From contig JAGFJJ010000048.1 in the NCBI GenBank assembly GCA_024102815.1, positions 1-64,000 on the forward strand: a stretch of DNA of 64,000 nucleotides, in the 5' to 3' direction. The translations under genes were made by a program, and so were the position numbers. Position 1 is the stretch's first letter. Each line of letters opens with the position of its first letter. The notes under the pieces were generated by a model. That model was not told where the DNA came from, searched no databases, and saw only the letters and a list, made by a program, of their open reading frames with translations. The DNA comes from Phycisphaerae bacterium. GTDB lineage: Bacteria; Planctomycetota; Phycisphaerae; UBA1845. This document shows positions 15,801 to 22,996 of this stretch, piece after piece.

Positions 15801-18206
15801 CTCGCGCGGGAAAGGCCGCTGCATGAGCCCCGCGTCCTCCAGCGCCTGCCGAACCGATTCCAGCACCAGAAGCTGCACCGGCTCGACCGACGGCACCGCG
15901 CTCGGCGGCATGCCATAACGAGTCGGATCAAACGCCACCGGATCGATGAAACCGCCCCACCGCGAATAGACCTTGTCCCGCGCCCGCCGATCGCGATCGA
16001 AGTACAGGTCCGCGTCCCAGAGGTCTTCGGGAATCTCCCGAATGGCGTTCACACCGTCGAGGATGTTCTCCCAATATCGCTTCACGTCACCCGCGCCGGG
16101 CAAGGTACACGACATGCCCACAATGGCCACGTCGCAGGGCCCGTCCACGCGGCGCGCCGGCGCGGCCGGGACAGTCGCTTTCACTTCCTCCGGCTGGCGC
16201 ACGATCTCCGCGTGCAGGTCGGCGATGGTCTCGATCCGCTCACGCAGCGCCGCAACCTGCCCGATCATGTACATGCCTTCGCGATGCTGTGCTTCGTTCT
16301 CGACGTTGGCATATTGCGGCCCGTCGCCGTTCTCCTCCGTCGCCCGCATGATCGCCTTGGACGCGATCCGTAGCCGCCCGAGATTGAGCTGCTCCAATGC
16401 ATCGCGAATCTCCTCCGCCGACTTCCCTTCCCTTTGCAGGCGCAGCTTCTCTTCTCGAAACGCAATCGCAAACGGCGTATCCGCGCAGCGCGTTGCGTGA
16501 CCGACCCCCGTCTCCAGCAGAACCGTCTGGGCGCAACGCAGTGCCTCTTCCTGGAACCCGGAAACGATCGCCCCGCTCGTCACCGCCTCTTTTGTAAACA
16601 AATAGGCCGTACCCACGAGCACGCCGATGCGTACCCCGCGCTCGACGAGCGGCGCCGCCAGCGCGGCCACCATGGCTGCCGACTTCGAGTCATGAACTCC
16701 GCCGGCAAACAGCACGTGGTAATCCGACGCCGGGCCGCGCGATCCCGCAAGGTGATCGCCGATCGCCCGTACCATCGAATCCCACAGCACGAAGCTCGAT
16801 CGCGGACCGACGTGACCGCCGCACTCCCGGCCCTCGAAGATCACCCGCCGCGCCCCGCTCTCCAGGAACATCTTCAGCAGCCCCGGCGAGGGAACGTGCA
16901 GGTACGTTTGAATGCCCTCTTTTTCCAGGTGTGCCGCCTGATCCGGCCGCCCCCCTGCGATAATCGCGAACGGCGGAGGATGTTTGCGGATCTCCGCAAG
17001 CTGCTCCTCCCGCAGCTCCTTGGGCACGAAACCCAGGATGCCGACGCCCCAGGGACGATCACCTAGCTTGTGCTTTGTCTCTTCGAGAAGTCGCGCCACC
17101 TGTGGACCACGAAGCAACGCCAGCGCCAGAAACGGCAGGCCTCCGCCCTCGGCCACCGCCAGGGCGAAATCGGCCGTGTCACTCACCCGCGTCATCGGCC
17201 CCTGTACGATCGGATAGCGCGTGCCGTGCGACGCCGCGAGTGGGCCCTGCTCGCGAATGGGATGCTCATCCGCTGACAACGCGCACTGCCGCGTTGCCTC
17301 CCGTCGGATCGCCCGGCAGACCTCGGCCACGGTGCCGAACCGCTCCGCAAGATAGGGCGCAAACGCCGCGTCCTGCCCCACCATCAGCAGACGCTTGGAC
17401 AGCTCGGGCTCCTGCGCTCGCTTTTCGATTTCATTCCGCCAGGCGTGCAGCACATCCGCGCTCGCCGTAGCGTCGAGTGAGTGTTCCGCCTCGTACTCTC
17501 GCATCGCCGCATGGGCCGCGTCTCCGTGCTGAGCGAATACGCGGTAGCGCGCCGCGCAATCCTGTCCGAGCACGGCCGTCTCGCTACCGTCCATGCGCCG
17601 AATCTTGGCTTCGACCTCCGCCGGAAGCCGCATTTCTTCGCAAAGCGCGAGCTGCCAATCGAGCACGACGCCGCTCGCCCCGCCCGCGAGACACGCCGCG
17701 GCGGAGTGCAATCCGACACCCCCGCGCACCCATATGGGAAGGTGAACGCGCCCGGTAACGCGCTGGAGAAGAATGAAACTCGTCTCTTCGCCGATCAGAC
17801 CCCCGGCCTCGTTCCCCTTGACCACGATGCCGTCAGCCCCGGCTTGTTGCGCGGCAACCGCCGAAGCAACTGACGTCACCTCGACGAGAACGTCGATACC
17901 CGACGTCTTGATCGCCGATATTTCATCCGACAACGTCGCGTCATCGACTCCGCAAAGCAGAATCCGGTTCAGTCGGCGCGCGAAAGGTCGAACCTTGTCC
18001 AGCCACGACGCGACCGGTCGCGGAAGGGCCACCGTCCAGCCACGGCCCACGTCCGGCAGATTCGCCAGCACCGCGAGAACCTTGTCCCCGCCGGCATACT
18101 CGAGCGAGAGTCCGCCGCAGCACCCCGCGCGATGCGCAGCCGACCCCACCCAGGGCTCATCAAACCCCGGTGGACTCAGCGCAATGATGTCCAGTTCCCT
18201 CCGCAC
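9885..18206 (-). CDS. PUFA-synthase-like protein: NMO-NMO-KS-AT-ACP-KR-DH
   Basis: About 2773 residues from a GTG at 18206 behind GGGGAGGGAG. A GTG at 18233 and a TTG at 18272 are alternatives. Order: a first nitronate-monooxygenase-like TIM barrel (about 1-240, NEAGGLIGEETS and RGGVGLHSAAA); a second one (about 330-600, VQGPMTRVSD, ECGGHVGPRSS, AGGVHDSKSAAM) resembling PfaD enoyl reductases; KS (Cys889 in VDAACASSL, EAHGTGT, KSMIGH); AT (Ser1359 in GHSYGE, CAFHSPH); a long low-complexity linker; one ACP (Ser1873 in DLGIDSIKR); KR (VTGGARGI near 2184, YAAAN near 2374); and a hot-dog DH (His2513 in HQLDGKPVMP, then DSGLQ). Together with the next gene it contains every activity of an iterative reducing synthase. 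The wording of the ACP and KS points to the Pfa 'secondary lipid' family rather than modular PKS. Confidence 0.92.
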   Translation of the reverse strand: MRRELDIIALSPPGFDEPWVGSAAHRAGCCGGLSLEYAGGDKVLAVLANLPDVGRGWTVALPRPVASWLDKVRPFARRLNRILLCGVDDATLSDEISAIKTSGIDVLVEVTSVASAVAAQQAGADGIVVKGNEAGGLIGEETSFILLQRVTGRVHLPIWVRGGVGLHSAAACLAGGASGVVLDWQLALCEEMRLPAEVEAKIRRMDGSETAVLGQDCAARYRVFAQHGDAAHAAMREYEAEHSLDATASADVLHAWRNEIEKRAQEPELSKRLLMVGQDAAFAPYLAERFGTVAEVCRAIRREATRQCALSADEHPIREQGPLAASHGTRYPIVQGPMTRVSDTADFALAVAEGGGLPFLALALLRGPQVARLLEETKHKLGDRPWGVGILGFVPKELREEQLAEIRKHPPPFAIIAGGRPDQAAHLEKEGIQTYLHVPSPGLLKMFLESGARRVIFEGRECGGHVGPRSSFVLWDSMVRAIGDHLAGSRGPASDYHVLFAGGVHDSKSAAMVAALAAPLVERGVRIGVLVGTAYLFTKEAVTSGAIVSGFQEEALRCAQTVLLETGVGHATRCADTPFAIAFREEKLRLQREGKSAEEIRDALEQLNLGRLRIASKAIMRATEENGDGPQYANVENEAQHREGMYMIGQVAALRERIETIADLHAEIVRQPEEVKATVPAAPARRVDGPCDVAIVGMSCTLPGAGDVKRYWENILDGVNAIREIPEDLWDADLYFDRDRRARDKVYSRWGGFIDPVAFDPTRYGMPPSAVPSVEPVQLLVLESVRQALEDAGLMQRPFPRERTCVIYGAGGGVGNVGLGYGFRSMLPHYLAQLNGAGPDAKQLIEQLGEHLPEWTEDSFAGLLLNVISGRVANRFDLGGTNCTVDAACASSLAAVRLAVCELISGAADVAIAGGADTMQSPFAYLCFSKTQALSPTGQARTFDAEGDGIVIAEGIATIILKRLEDARRDGDRVYAVIKGVGSSSDGKDKGLTAPRPEGQMRALWRAYGQAGFGPESVELIEAHGTGTIVGDKSELESVTRVLLEAGAELGTCAIGSVKSMIGHTKCTAGVAGLIKAALAVHHGVLPPTGGVTKPNPKANLERSPLYVNTETRPWVRRAGGEARRAGVSAFGFGGTNFHAVMEEVCEAGHAVGRITFPAELLVFRGRARDDIVAALDRVAAALEAGSSPSMAELAAAVWRDFGRAAGGCCLAIVAGSLKELREKTAIARKAAEANTGVYRDPRGVFYTSKANTPIGRIAFVFPGQGSQRVNMLRDLAVALPRVREVFEEADRMLADVLGGPLSRYVNPKPAFCDEERAANEDRLTHTRIAQPALGATSMALLRLLGDLGISTELSCGHSYGEFTALCAAGAISFEDLMQLSELRGRLMAEAASASSGAMAALEADESTAKSLLEGVADVYLANLNSPSQTVISGAPGGVEELMRRCQQRGINTKAIRVSCAFHSPHVAGAAGPFAAALDRVNWSSPRYAVFSNTTGGHHETDPRRIREVLADHLVRPVRFVEEVRAMYDAGARVFIEVGPGRVLSNLIEKTLAGRDIATIPLDQANRGGLVQIMYSLAELAVCGVRFDLTPLLEGRVERRMGLDKLLEESRPKPPSPTTWMVRGDRAEPVGGAKRKNAVKGRARISEREEREAVSLSKGNSSGQAGGHGPPGSESIGTSGRQQASPSAQAGSAQRNGVPVDWARPREALPARSSHEHRAVSAGGVDAVMAAHNQFMSRFIEAHRNIMLAYLQGGAAGESARPAPYALPESIDPEPSVSQPQREPRGSTPSDAPIAVPMHHETELPMVRKAHVEESPAAIEKPSGNGEIVKSDGGFSRERLIAQLTEVVADRTGYPPDMLTLDLDLEADLGIDSIKRIEILGTLQNSSVLPGESSGGDMESLARLSTLRAIVDFVEQHAGGNGSVQSAAPAIAEGGASTRPFDDAATGRAGPPRMLVKMVEADGGNTAVDPSAGSVVILGSDRGTGEEVRSRLVAAGREAEYLTLDDVDEKAAVERIEAIRRRLGRVGTLVILAGDIGSRKSGTAADAAFTIEEPLTTVFLIVKTLEGDLRDGGTILAATRMGGTLGFQGVEGDRSTALTGAAIGGLVKSLAREWGGTRCRVVDFKPDASAQVIADALIREWQTDDDRLEVGYDGQRRLAPQIVTAPLHGETETLTLDAESVVLVTGGARGITAACARELARRFPCRYVLVGRTPLPSEGESAATADRTDMKALKAAIRDEISSRGEKATPAAVESVYRRLLAEREMRETVADLRGSGANVEYAAMNAGDADAFGGLIDRLYAEHGRIDGVIHGAGVIEDKLIGDKTAASFRRVVRTKIAPAMVLAEKLRGESLRFLAMFSSVSARYGNRGQGDYAAANEVLNKLAQYLHRRWPGRVVSFNWGPWESSGGMVSAALAKQFAEAGVHVIDRAAGRKAFVNELLHGSKDDVEVVYGGPLRTAIDVVAQSTTNVEALTRVVRGPLLQTGDARLTGTGDAMRVVRRLDPAVDRYLLDHQLDGKPVMPMAMGLELFAELAAALHPELEVASILDLRVLRGISLDREPVELEVEARTTPVDGGADVELTMRCAGDRGDRYHGRVEMRAKPAYAGRDRLLLAEARPLALSVGEAYDEWLFHGPMFAGIKSVEGVGAEGIIATLAASNPKEGLAGKTDGHWLIDPVVIDSGLQAIILWARTNLDMTPLPARLGRYSRCGGPMQGMLHCEARIASTPGNPNILVDIQFVDGAGHLVGRIEHLEATCSRALNRLAAGKAVAGRS

Positions 18207-18403
18207 GATTGTCTCCCTCCCCGCGCGCAACACCGACTCTCCCCCTCCCCTCGGGGACTCGCCTCCCTGCAAAACTTCGAGATCATGGAGTTTCGAGACG
18301 CGATTCGGACATCAGCCCGCACCGGCTTCGATCCGGAGCAAAGCCCGCAGCAGAACCCTATCGATCCTGCCGACCGATCCGACTCCCCTCTCGGCGTGCT
18401 CCC

Positions 18404-20659
18404 CTATTCAATCGGCTCGCCGATCCCTCGCGAACCCCGCCGAGTTCCTTTCGCGACGCCCGATCGTCGCATGCCGACCAGTCCCGCCAGGCAAAACGAA
18501 AGACCCATCATGCCCGCCACGCCGCAGGGCGAAGGCACTGTCGGTGTAGCAGGCCGATCCGCCGTGGTGTCCTCTTCAAACACCGCACGGACGGTTCGGT
18601 TCTCGTCCATTACGATTTCGACCGCCGGTTGCGTGCCATCGGCCGCGCCTTCCCAGCGCGTGAACAGCCAGCCTACATCCGGAGTCGCTACGAGCGTTAC
18701 GACATCACCCTTCGCGTAGGTCCCGCCCGTGGGTGCCACAACGCCGTCACCGTCGATCTCGACCGTCAATTCGACCGAATCGTTGCCCGAGCCGCCGTCA
18801 TCAGGCACAAAGAGCGCCTCGACGACGGTCGGACCTTCCAGCGTGATCCGCAGCGTTTGCGCCGTCGAATCCACGTCTCCCGACCAACTCGAAAAGACCC
18901 AGCCCTCGTCCGGAGTGGCCACGAGCGTCACCTCGGCCCCGAAGGCGTAGCTCGACTCGTTCGGATCGACCGCCACCGCCCCTTCGCCCGCCACATCCAC
19001 GACAAGCGATACCTCGGGCTCAAATCGCGCCGTGATCACGCGATCGCGATCCATGACTACGGTCAACGGATTGACCGACGACGACCCCGGCGGGACGTTC
19101 CCTGCCCAACCGACAAAAAGCGACCCCGCATCCGGCGTCGCCGTGAGCACGACGTTCGTCTCGTTGTCGTACCGTGAAATCAACTCGTTCTCGGCGAAGG
19201 TGCCCGTCGGCGATGCCGTCAGCGTACCCGTGCCAAGCCCGCTGCTCGAAAGCGTCAGGGTTCGCCCGATCGGGTCGATCGACGCCGATACGACCCGCGA
19301 CCTGTTCATGACCACCACGGCCGGGTTGTCGTCCACGTTGTCAACCTTGCCATCGTCCTCATCCAGCCACCAGGTCTCGAACGCGTACCCGTCCTGCACG
19401 TCGGCCGTGAGCGTCACCAGTTGCCCAAGTTCGAACACCAGCTCACCCGAACCCAGTTTCTGCTTCGCATCCGGCGCCACGGAGATCACCGCCCCCACGT
19501 CCGCCGCGTCCTCGATTCGAAGCGTCGGATGAACCACCACGCGCAGCACCCGCGTCGCGATCGACACACCCGTGCTCAGGTTATTGAACGTCACGGTGGC
19601 GACGTGACTGCCCGCCGGCAGCGTGTTCACCGCGGCGTTCATACGAATCTCCACCGTCTGCTGATCCAACCCCGACGCCTCGCCACGAGGGGCCAGTTCT
19701 CCACCCAGCGGCGAAACCGAAACCCACGACGCGTCCGCTGCCGCGCTCCACAACACGAAACGATCGCTGCCGTTGGCTAGCCGGCTCTGCTGCGGCGCCG
19801 GCAGCGAAAGGTGCTTCTCAGGACCCTCCGCGACGACATCGGCGTCCGGAGTCAGCGTGACGGCGCCCGCCCCGGCCGCGCGAACGAGAACCGTCAGCGG
19901 TACCGTCGTCGACCCCGCACCGTTCGTGGTGTTTTCTACGTCGATATCCACGGTGTACTTGCCGGGAATCAGCCCGGCGGCGTTGACCAGAATGGAAAAC
20001 GTCGAGGACCCCGAAGCGGGAACCGTTCCCGTCGTCTTGCTCAGCGAATACCACGAACGACTCGGCGCCGTCAGCTTGTATGACAAGTCCCGCCCGCTAT
20101 TGTTCGAAAGCGAGACAATGAACGGTGGAATCGTGGACGCATCATTCAGCGCTGCAATAATGTTGACGTAAGAGGGCGCGACGGAGAAACTTGCCGGAGA
20201 AATCTGCAACTCCACCGGCCGATCTGTATCGCCAAGACCCGTTGTTGTGTTCGTAAACGAAACAGTCGCGCTGTAGGTCCCGGCAGAAAGCCCCTCGGCC
20301 TGTGCCTCGACGATCGACGCAACCACTTGCGCTGAAAGCGGTTCCGCTCCGCCGATTGTCCCCGAGCCAGGCGCAACCTCCAGCCACGTCTGATTATCCG
20401 CAGCTGTGAAATCAATCTGCGTTTCGCCGCCCGGTCCCGGGGCGCCGAGGCTCAGCGTCCATTCATCCGCCCCCACAGCACTGAAAGGACCACCCTCTAC
20501 CCCGGAGAACCGGATAACGGTTGACGCTGCCGGGTCCACCGCCAGCGTCTGGGCTCGGGCGCTTCCGCCGGCCGCCGTCACCACAGCGAGCGCGGCAAGG
20601 CATCGGATCGTGCCCCGAATTGACAGATTTTTTTTTCTATAATGATCTGAACTGTCCAT
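18404..20659 (-). CDS. Exported BACON / InlB B-repeat protein with C-terminal anchor
   Basis: A 751-residue exported protein. I start it at 20659 because GGGAGGGGGAAAG sits just ahead of this ATG, and the upstream ATG at 20680 would place that site inside the gene. A signal peptide follows (LAALAVVTAAGGSARAQ). The first half holds beta-sandwich domains of the BACON type (WLEVAPGSGTI, GTYSATVSFTN, WVSVSPLGG). The second half has three or four divergent InlB B-repeats (LTATPDAGSLFVGWAGN, VATPDEGWVFSSWSG, VATPDVGWLFTRWEG). The C-terminus reads CGVAGMMG, a hydrophobic stretch, then MRRS and a basic tail, which fits a cell-envelope sorting signal. The likely location is the cell surface. A binding or adhesive function is typical of such repeats, but the ligand is unknown. 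Confidence 0.88.
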   Translation of the reverse strand: MDSSDHYRKKNLSIRGTIRCLAALAVVTAAGGSARAQTLAVDPAASTVIRFSGVEGGPFSAVGADEWTLSLGAPGPGGETQIDFTAADNQTWLEVAPGSGTIGGAEPLSAQVVASIVEAQAEGLSAGTYSATVSFTNTTTGLGDTDRPVELQISPASFSVAPSYVNIIAALNDASTIPPFIVSLSNNSGRDLSYKLTAPSRSWYSLSKTTGTVPASGSSTFSILVNAAGLIPGKYTVDIDVENTTNGAGSTTVPLTVLVRAAGAGAVTLTPDADVVAEGPEKHLSLPAPQQSRLANGSDRFVLWSAAADASWVSVSPLGGELAPRGEASGLDQQTVEIRMNAAVNTLPAGSHVATVTFNNLSTGVSIATRVLRVVVHPTLRIEDAADVGAVISVAPDAKQKLGSGELVFELGQLVTLTADVQDGYAFETWWLDEDDGKVDNVDDNPAVVVMNRSRVVSASIDPIGRTLTLSSSGLGTGTLTASPTGTFAENELISRYDNETNVVLTATPDAGSLFVGWAGNVPPGSSSVNPLTVVMDRDRVITARFEPEVSLVVDVAGEGAVAVDPNESSYAFGAEVTLVATPDEGWVFSSWSGDVDSTAQTLRITLEGPTVVEALFVPDDGGSGNDSVELTVEIDGDGVVAPTGGTYAKGDVVTLVATPDVGWLFTRWEGAADGTQPAVEIVMDENRTVRAVFEEDTTADRPATPTVPSPCGVAGMMGLSFCLAGLVGMRRSGVAKGTRRGSRGIGEPIE

Positions 20660-20714
20660 CAGCCGCTTTCCCCCTCCCAAGCCCGCATCTCACAGCCTTG
20701 GGCATCGACCCGCG

Positions 20715-20742
20715 ATTATGAAGCAATCGCACGAAAGGTCAA
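20715..20742 (-). promoter_or_regulatory. Sigma-70-type promoter for the BACON/InlB-repeat gene
   Basis: On the minus strand TTGACC (20742-20737) is followed after 16 bases by CATAAT (20720-20715). Each hexamer matches the housekeeping consensus at five of six positions. Transcription would begin near 20708, about 50 bases before the ATG at 20659. It lies in the gap after the stop of the preceding minus-strand gene, so it probably gives the InlB-repeat gene its own transcript. Confidence 0.5.
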
Positions 20743-20757
20743 TTATTAACTATCGCT

Positions 20758-21972
20758 TTACACGACCTGAATGCGTCCGCGTTTCCCCACTCCACGCTGA
20801 CGACGCAGACCCAAAAGGAACATCCCCCCCACGATAGCGGGCAACATGGCAAGTGCCCCCGTGCCGCAGAGCCCTCGACCGGCCGGCGAACCCGAATCCT
20901 CCGGCGCGCGAATGAGCACCACCCGTCCGGCAATGCGGCGGATTTCTCCGGCGCTGGTCAACTGGCTGTACGACGCCACGACCGTTACGTTGCGATCCGT
21001 ATCCACGGCCAGCGTGGATAGTGTTCCACCCGTTACCGTGGCAGAGCCCGCCGGCGACAGCGACCAGTCCGCCGCTTCCGTGACGTCCTCCGACGTGCCA
21101 TCGCTGTAGTACGCCGTTGCGACGAAGCTGCCTGACGCGCCGCCCGTAATCTCCGTCGGCCCGGTGATCCGGACCTCATCGAGTGCGACCTCTACCGGCG
21201 GATCGACCGGCGGGCCGCTGTCGAGCGTCGCCAATTCGAAGTAATCGAATGCCGCCTTCTGCGGGTCGTCACAGGCGCTGCCGCATTCGGGGTAGTCTCC
21301 ATTGGCTCCGCCGATCCCGACGAGCACATCCGCCGAAAGGCGGTTGGTGATCGTCCCGATGTCGGAGAAGGTCACGCCGTCCGGACTGTAGGCCCCCACA
21401 AACTGGTCGCCCACGCGGAGCAGTCGAAGGTAAATCTGGTTGGGGTTCGCCGCGTTTTCCTCGTCGTAGAATGCCACCGGCGGCTGGGCGGCAGGATCGA
21501 TGTCGTCCCCCACGGCAAGCATGGCCACGCCGCGGAAGACGCCGCGATCTCCGGCCGCGTAGGTCAGACCGAGGGCCACGGCATGCGTGTCGTCCTGGTA
21601 GATGATCAGCCCGGCAAACTGCTGCGCGTCCTGGGGGTCGAAGATCAGGCGCGTCTCCAGGCGCACGTCGCCCTCCCACGGCCGGACCAACAGGTTGCTC
21701 ACGGCGCTATCTTCACCGAACGTTCCTCGCCGGGTGGTCAGTTCGAAATATCCCGGCTCGCTGGTCAGGCTCCAGTCGCCGGATCGTTCACGAACGAACG
21801 ACCAACCCGCGAGCGGCGATTGCGCATCGAAGTCATCGCGGAAGACCACGTCCACGGCGGACGCCGATGTGGCTGAAATCGCGGCCAGCGCGAGCCAGGC
21901 CACGACGGCGATCCGAAGGCGTCCCGTTTGACCTGCCAAGGCACAAGCGTAAGTATTCATTGCCCTTCTCAT
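20758..21972 (-). CDS. Exported beta-sandwich protein with Big_2-like domain and C-terminal anchor
   Basis: 404 residues. A signal peptide (LRIAVVAWLALAAISATSASA) is followed by a concanavalin-like sandwich of about 220 residues (FRDDFDAQSPLAGWSFVRE, LETRLIFDPQDAQQFAGLII, YLRLLRVGDQFVGAYSPDG) resembling the C-terminal sandwich of beta-xylosidase-type GH43 proteins or DUF1349. A bacterial Ig-like domain of the Big_2 type follows (ITGPTEITGGASGSFVATAY). The C-terminus is GLCGTGALAM, a hydrophobic helix, then LGLRRQR, closely similar in layout to the end of the neighbouring InlB-repeat protein. GAGGGGGAAGC precedes the ATG at 21972; a second ATG lies at 21960. It starts 23 bases after the lipoprotein gene and shares that protein's sandwich fold, so the two look like an operon of paralogues. 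A carbohydrate-binding role is likely but unproven. Confidence 0.85.
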   Translation of the reverse strand: MRRAMNTYACALAGQTGRLRIAVVAWLALAAISATSASAVDVVFRDDFDAQSPLAGWSFVRERSGDWSLTSEPGYFELTTRRGTFGEDSAVSNLLVRPWEGDVRLETRLIFDPQDAQQFAGLIIYQDDTHAVALGLTYAAGDRGVFRGVAMLAVGDDIDPAAQPPVAFYDEENAANPNQIYLRLLRVGDQFVGAYSPDGVTFSDIGTITNRLSADVLVGIGGANGDYPECGSACDDPQKAAFDYFELATLDSGPPVDPPVEVALDEVRITGPTEITGGASGSFVATAYYSDGTSEDVTEAADWSLSPAGSATVTGGTLSTLAVDTDRNVTVVASYSQLTSAGEIRRIAGRVVLIRAPEDSGSPAGRGLCGTGALAMLPAIVGGMFLLGLRRQRGVGKRGRIQVV

Positions 21973-21995
21973 TGCCGATCGCTTCCCCCTCGCCC

Positions 21996-22706
21996 TTACG
22001 ACGTACCGTCACCCGGGCGGCTGATCTCGAAGAAATCAAAGTCCGCCAAGGAACCCGCGTCGCAGCTTGCTTCGCAGTTGTCCCGCACGAGATTGCCGAT
22101 GCCGACATCGACGGCATCACTGAGGCCCACATCGTGGTTGGCCATGTTGAAGAAGGTCACCCCGTCCGTCCCGTACAGAAAGGAGACCTGCCCGCCGCTG
22201 CGTTCCAGGCGCAGGTACACCGAGTTGCCGTCCAAGGCACGAAACGACGTGAGCGGATCCTGCCCGCCGGCGCGCTCGCTGACGGCGGACAGCCCCCGGA
22301 ATATCCCCTGCGGAAACGAAGCGGAGATGATACCGAAACTCACCGTTCTCCCGTCGTCGCCTCGGACCAGCAGCCCGGCCAACTGCCGGTCGGCCTCGGG
22401 CTCGAATTCCATTCTCGTTTCGATAATGAAGTCACCGCTGGTGGAGCGCAGCAGGGCAGTGAATTCCACCTCTTCTGTAGAAGTGTCGGGGGCTTGAACG
22501 CCGATTCGGACAAAGCCGGGGCGTGTCGCCAGTGACACCATGGCGGCATCCCGGCCGTCAAACGTCCAGCCCGCCGAAAGCTGCGACGAGCCGAACTCAT
22601 CGCGGAACTCGACGTTGCCGTCCGGCGGCACTACGGGTACCGGTGTGCAGCCGCCCAACGCCGCGGTGGCTACCGCGGCGCAAACCATCCTTGCCCAAGC
22701 GCGCAA
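21996..22706 (-). CDS. Lipoprotein with a beta-sandwich domain
   Basis: 236 residues if it starts at the TTG at 22706, which sits behind GAGAAGGGAG and gives a compact lipoprotein signal ending in the lipobox LGGC. An ATG at 22688 is the alternative. After the lipidated cysteine comes a single sandwich domain (FRDEFGSSQLSAGWTFDGR, IETRMEFEPEADRQLAGLLV, VYLRLERSGGQVSFLYGTDGVTF) that matches the next gene's domain strand by strand. It is probably anchored in the outer membrane and exposed to the periplasm or surface. It lacks the Big_2 domain and sorting tail of its neighbour, so the pair looks like a duplication with two anchoring strategies. Confidence 0.8.
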   Translation of the reverse strand: MRAWARMVCAAVATAALGGCTPVPVVPPDGNVEFRDEFGSSQLSAGWTFDGRDAAMVSLATRPGFVRIGVQAPDTSTEEVEFTALLRSTSGDFIIETRMEFEPEADRQLAGLLVRGDDGRTVSFGIISASFPQGIFRGLSAVSERAGGQDPLTSFRALDGNSVYLRLERSGGQVSFLYGTDGVTFFNMANHDVGLSDAVDVGIGNLVRDNCEASCDAGSLADFDFFEISRPGDGTS

Positions 22707-22996
22707 GCTCGAGGCTCCCTTCTCAACGTCCGGTTGGAAATACCCCCCATGAGCCGATCGCGGCGGACTTGGCGGTGCCGGAAAATCGACTCGACGATGT
22801 GTAACGATACCCGCCAAATCGCCCGCAGGCAACGGGTTAAGATCAGTGTGACTTATCGGAAGAGGCGGGCGTGCGATCGGAATTCCGGCGCCAATGTAGC
22901 GAAGCGCCGAGTGGCTCCCATAACAGTGTCACAGATTTGTCACCCCGGGGGATCCTTAGACCAGGACGGAGGCTTTCCACATGCGGCTATCGGGAC
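22707..22996. other. Intergenic region upstream of the lipoprotein gene
   Basis: No credible gene is seen. The minus-strand promoter of the lipoprotein operon must lie here, but no clear -35/-10 pair stands out. Near 22924-22942 the pentamer GTCAC occurs twice in the same orientation, 11 bases apart, which could be a response-regulator-type site. This is weak evidence. Confidence 0.3.

Noticed and set aside
13809..16373. An 854-codon plus-strand open frame
   Set aside because: Antisense of the first synthase, with low-complexity Arg/His composition and no motifs or ribosome site.
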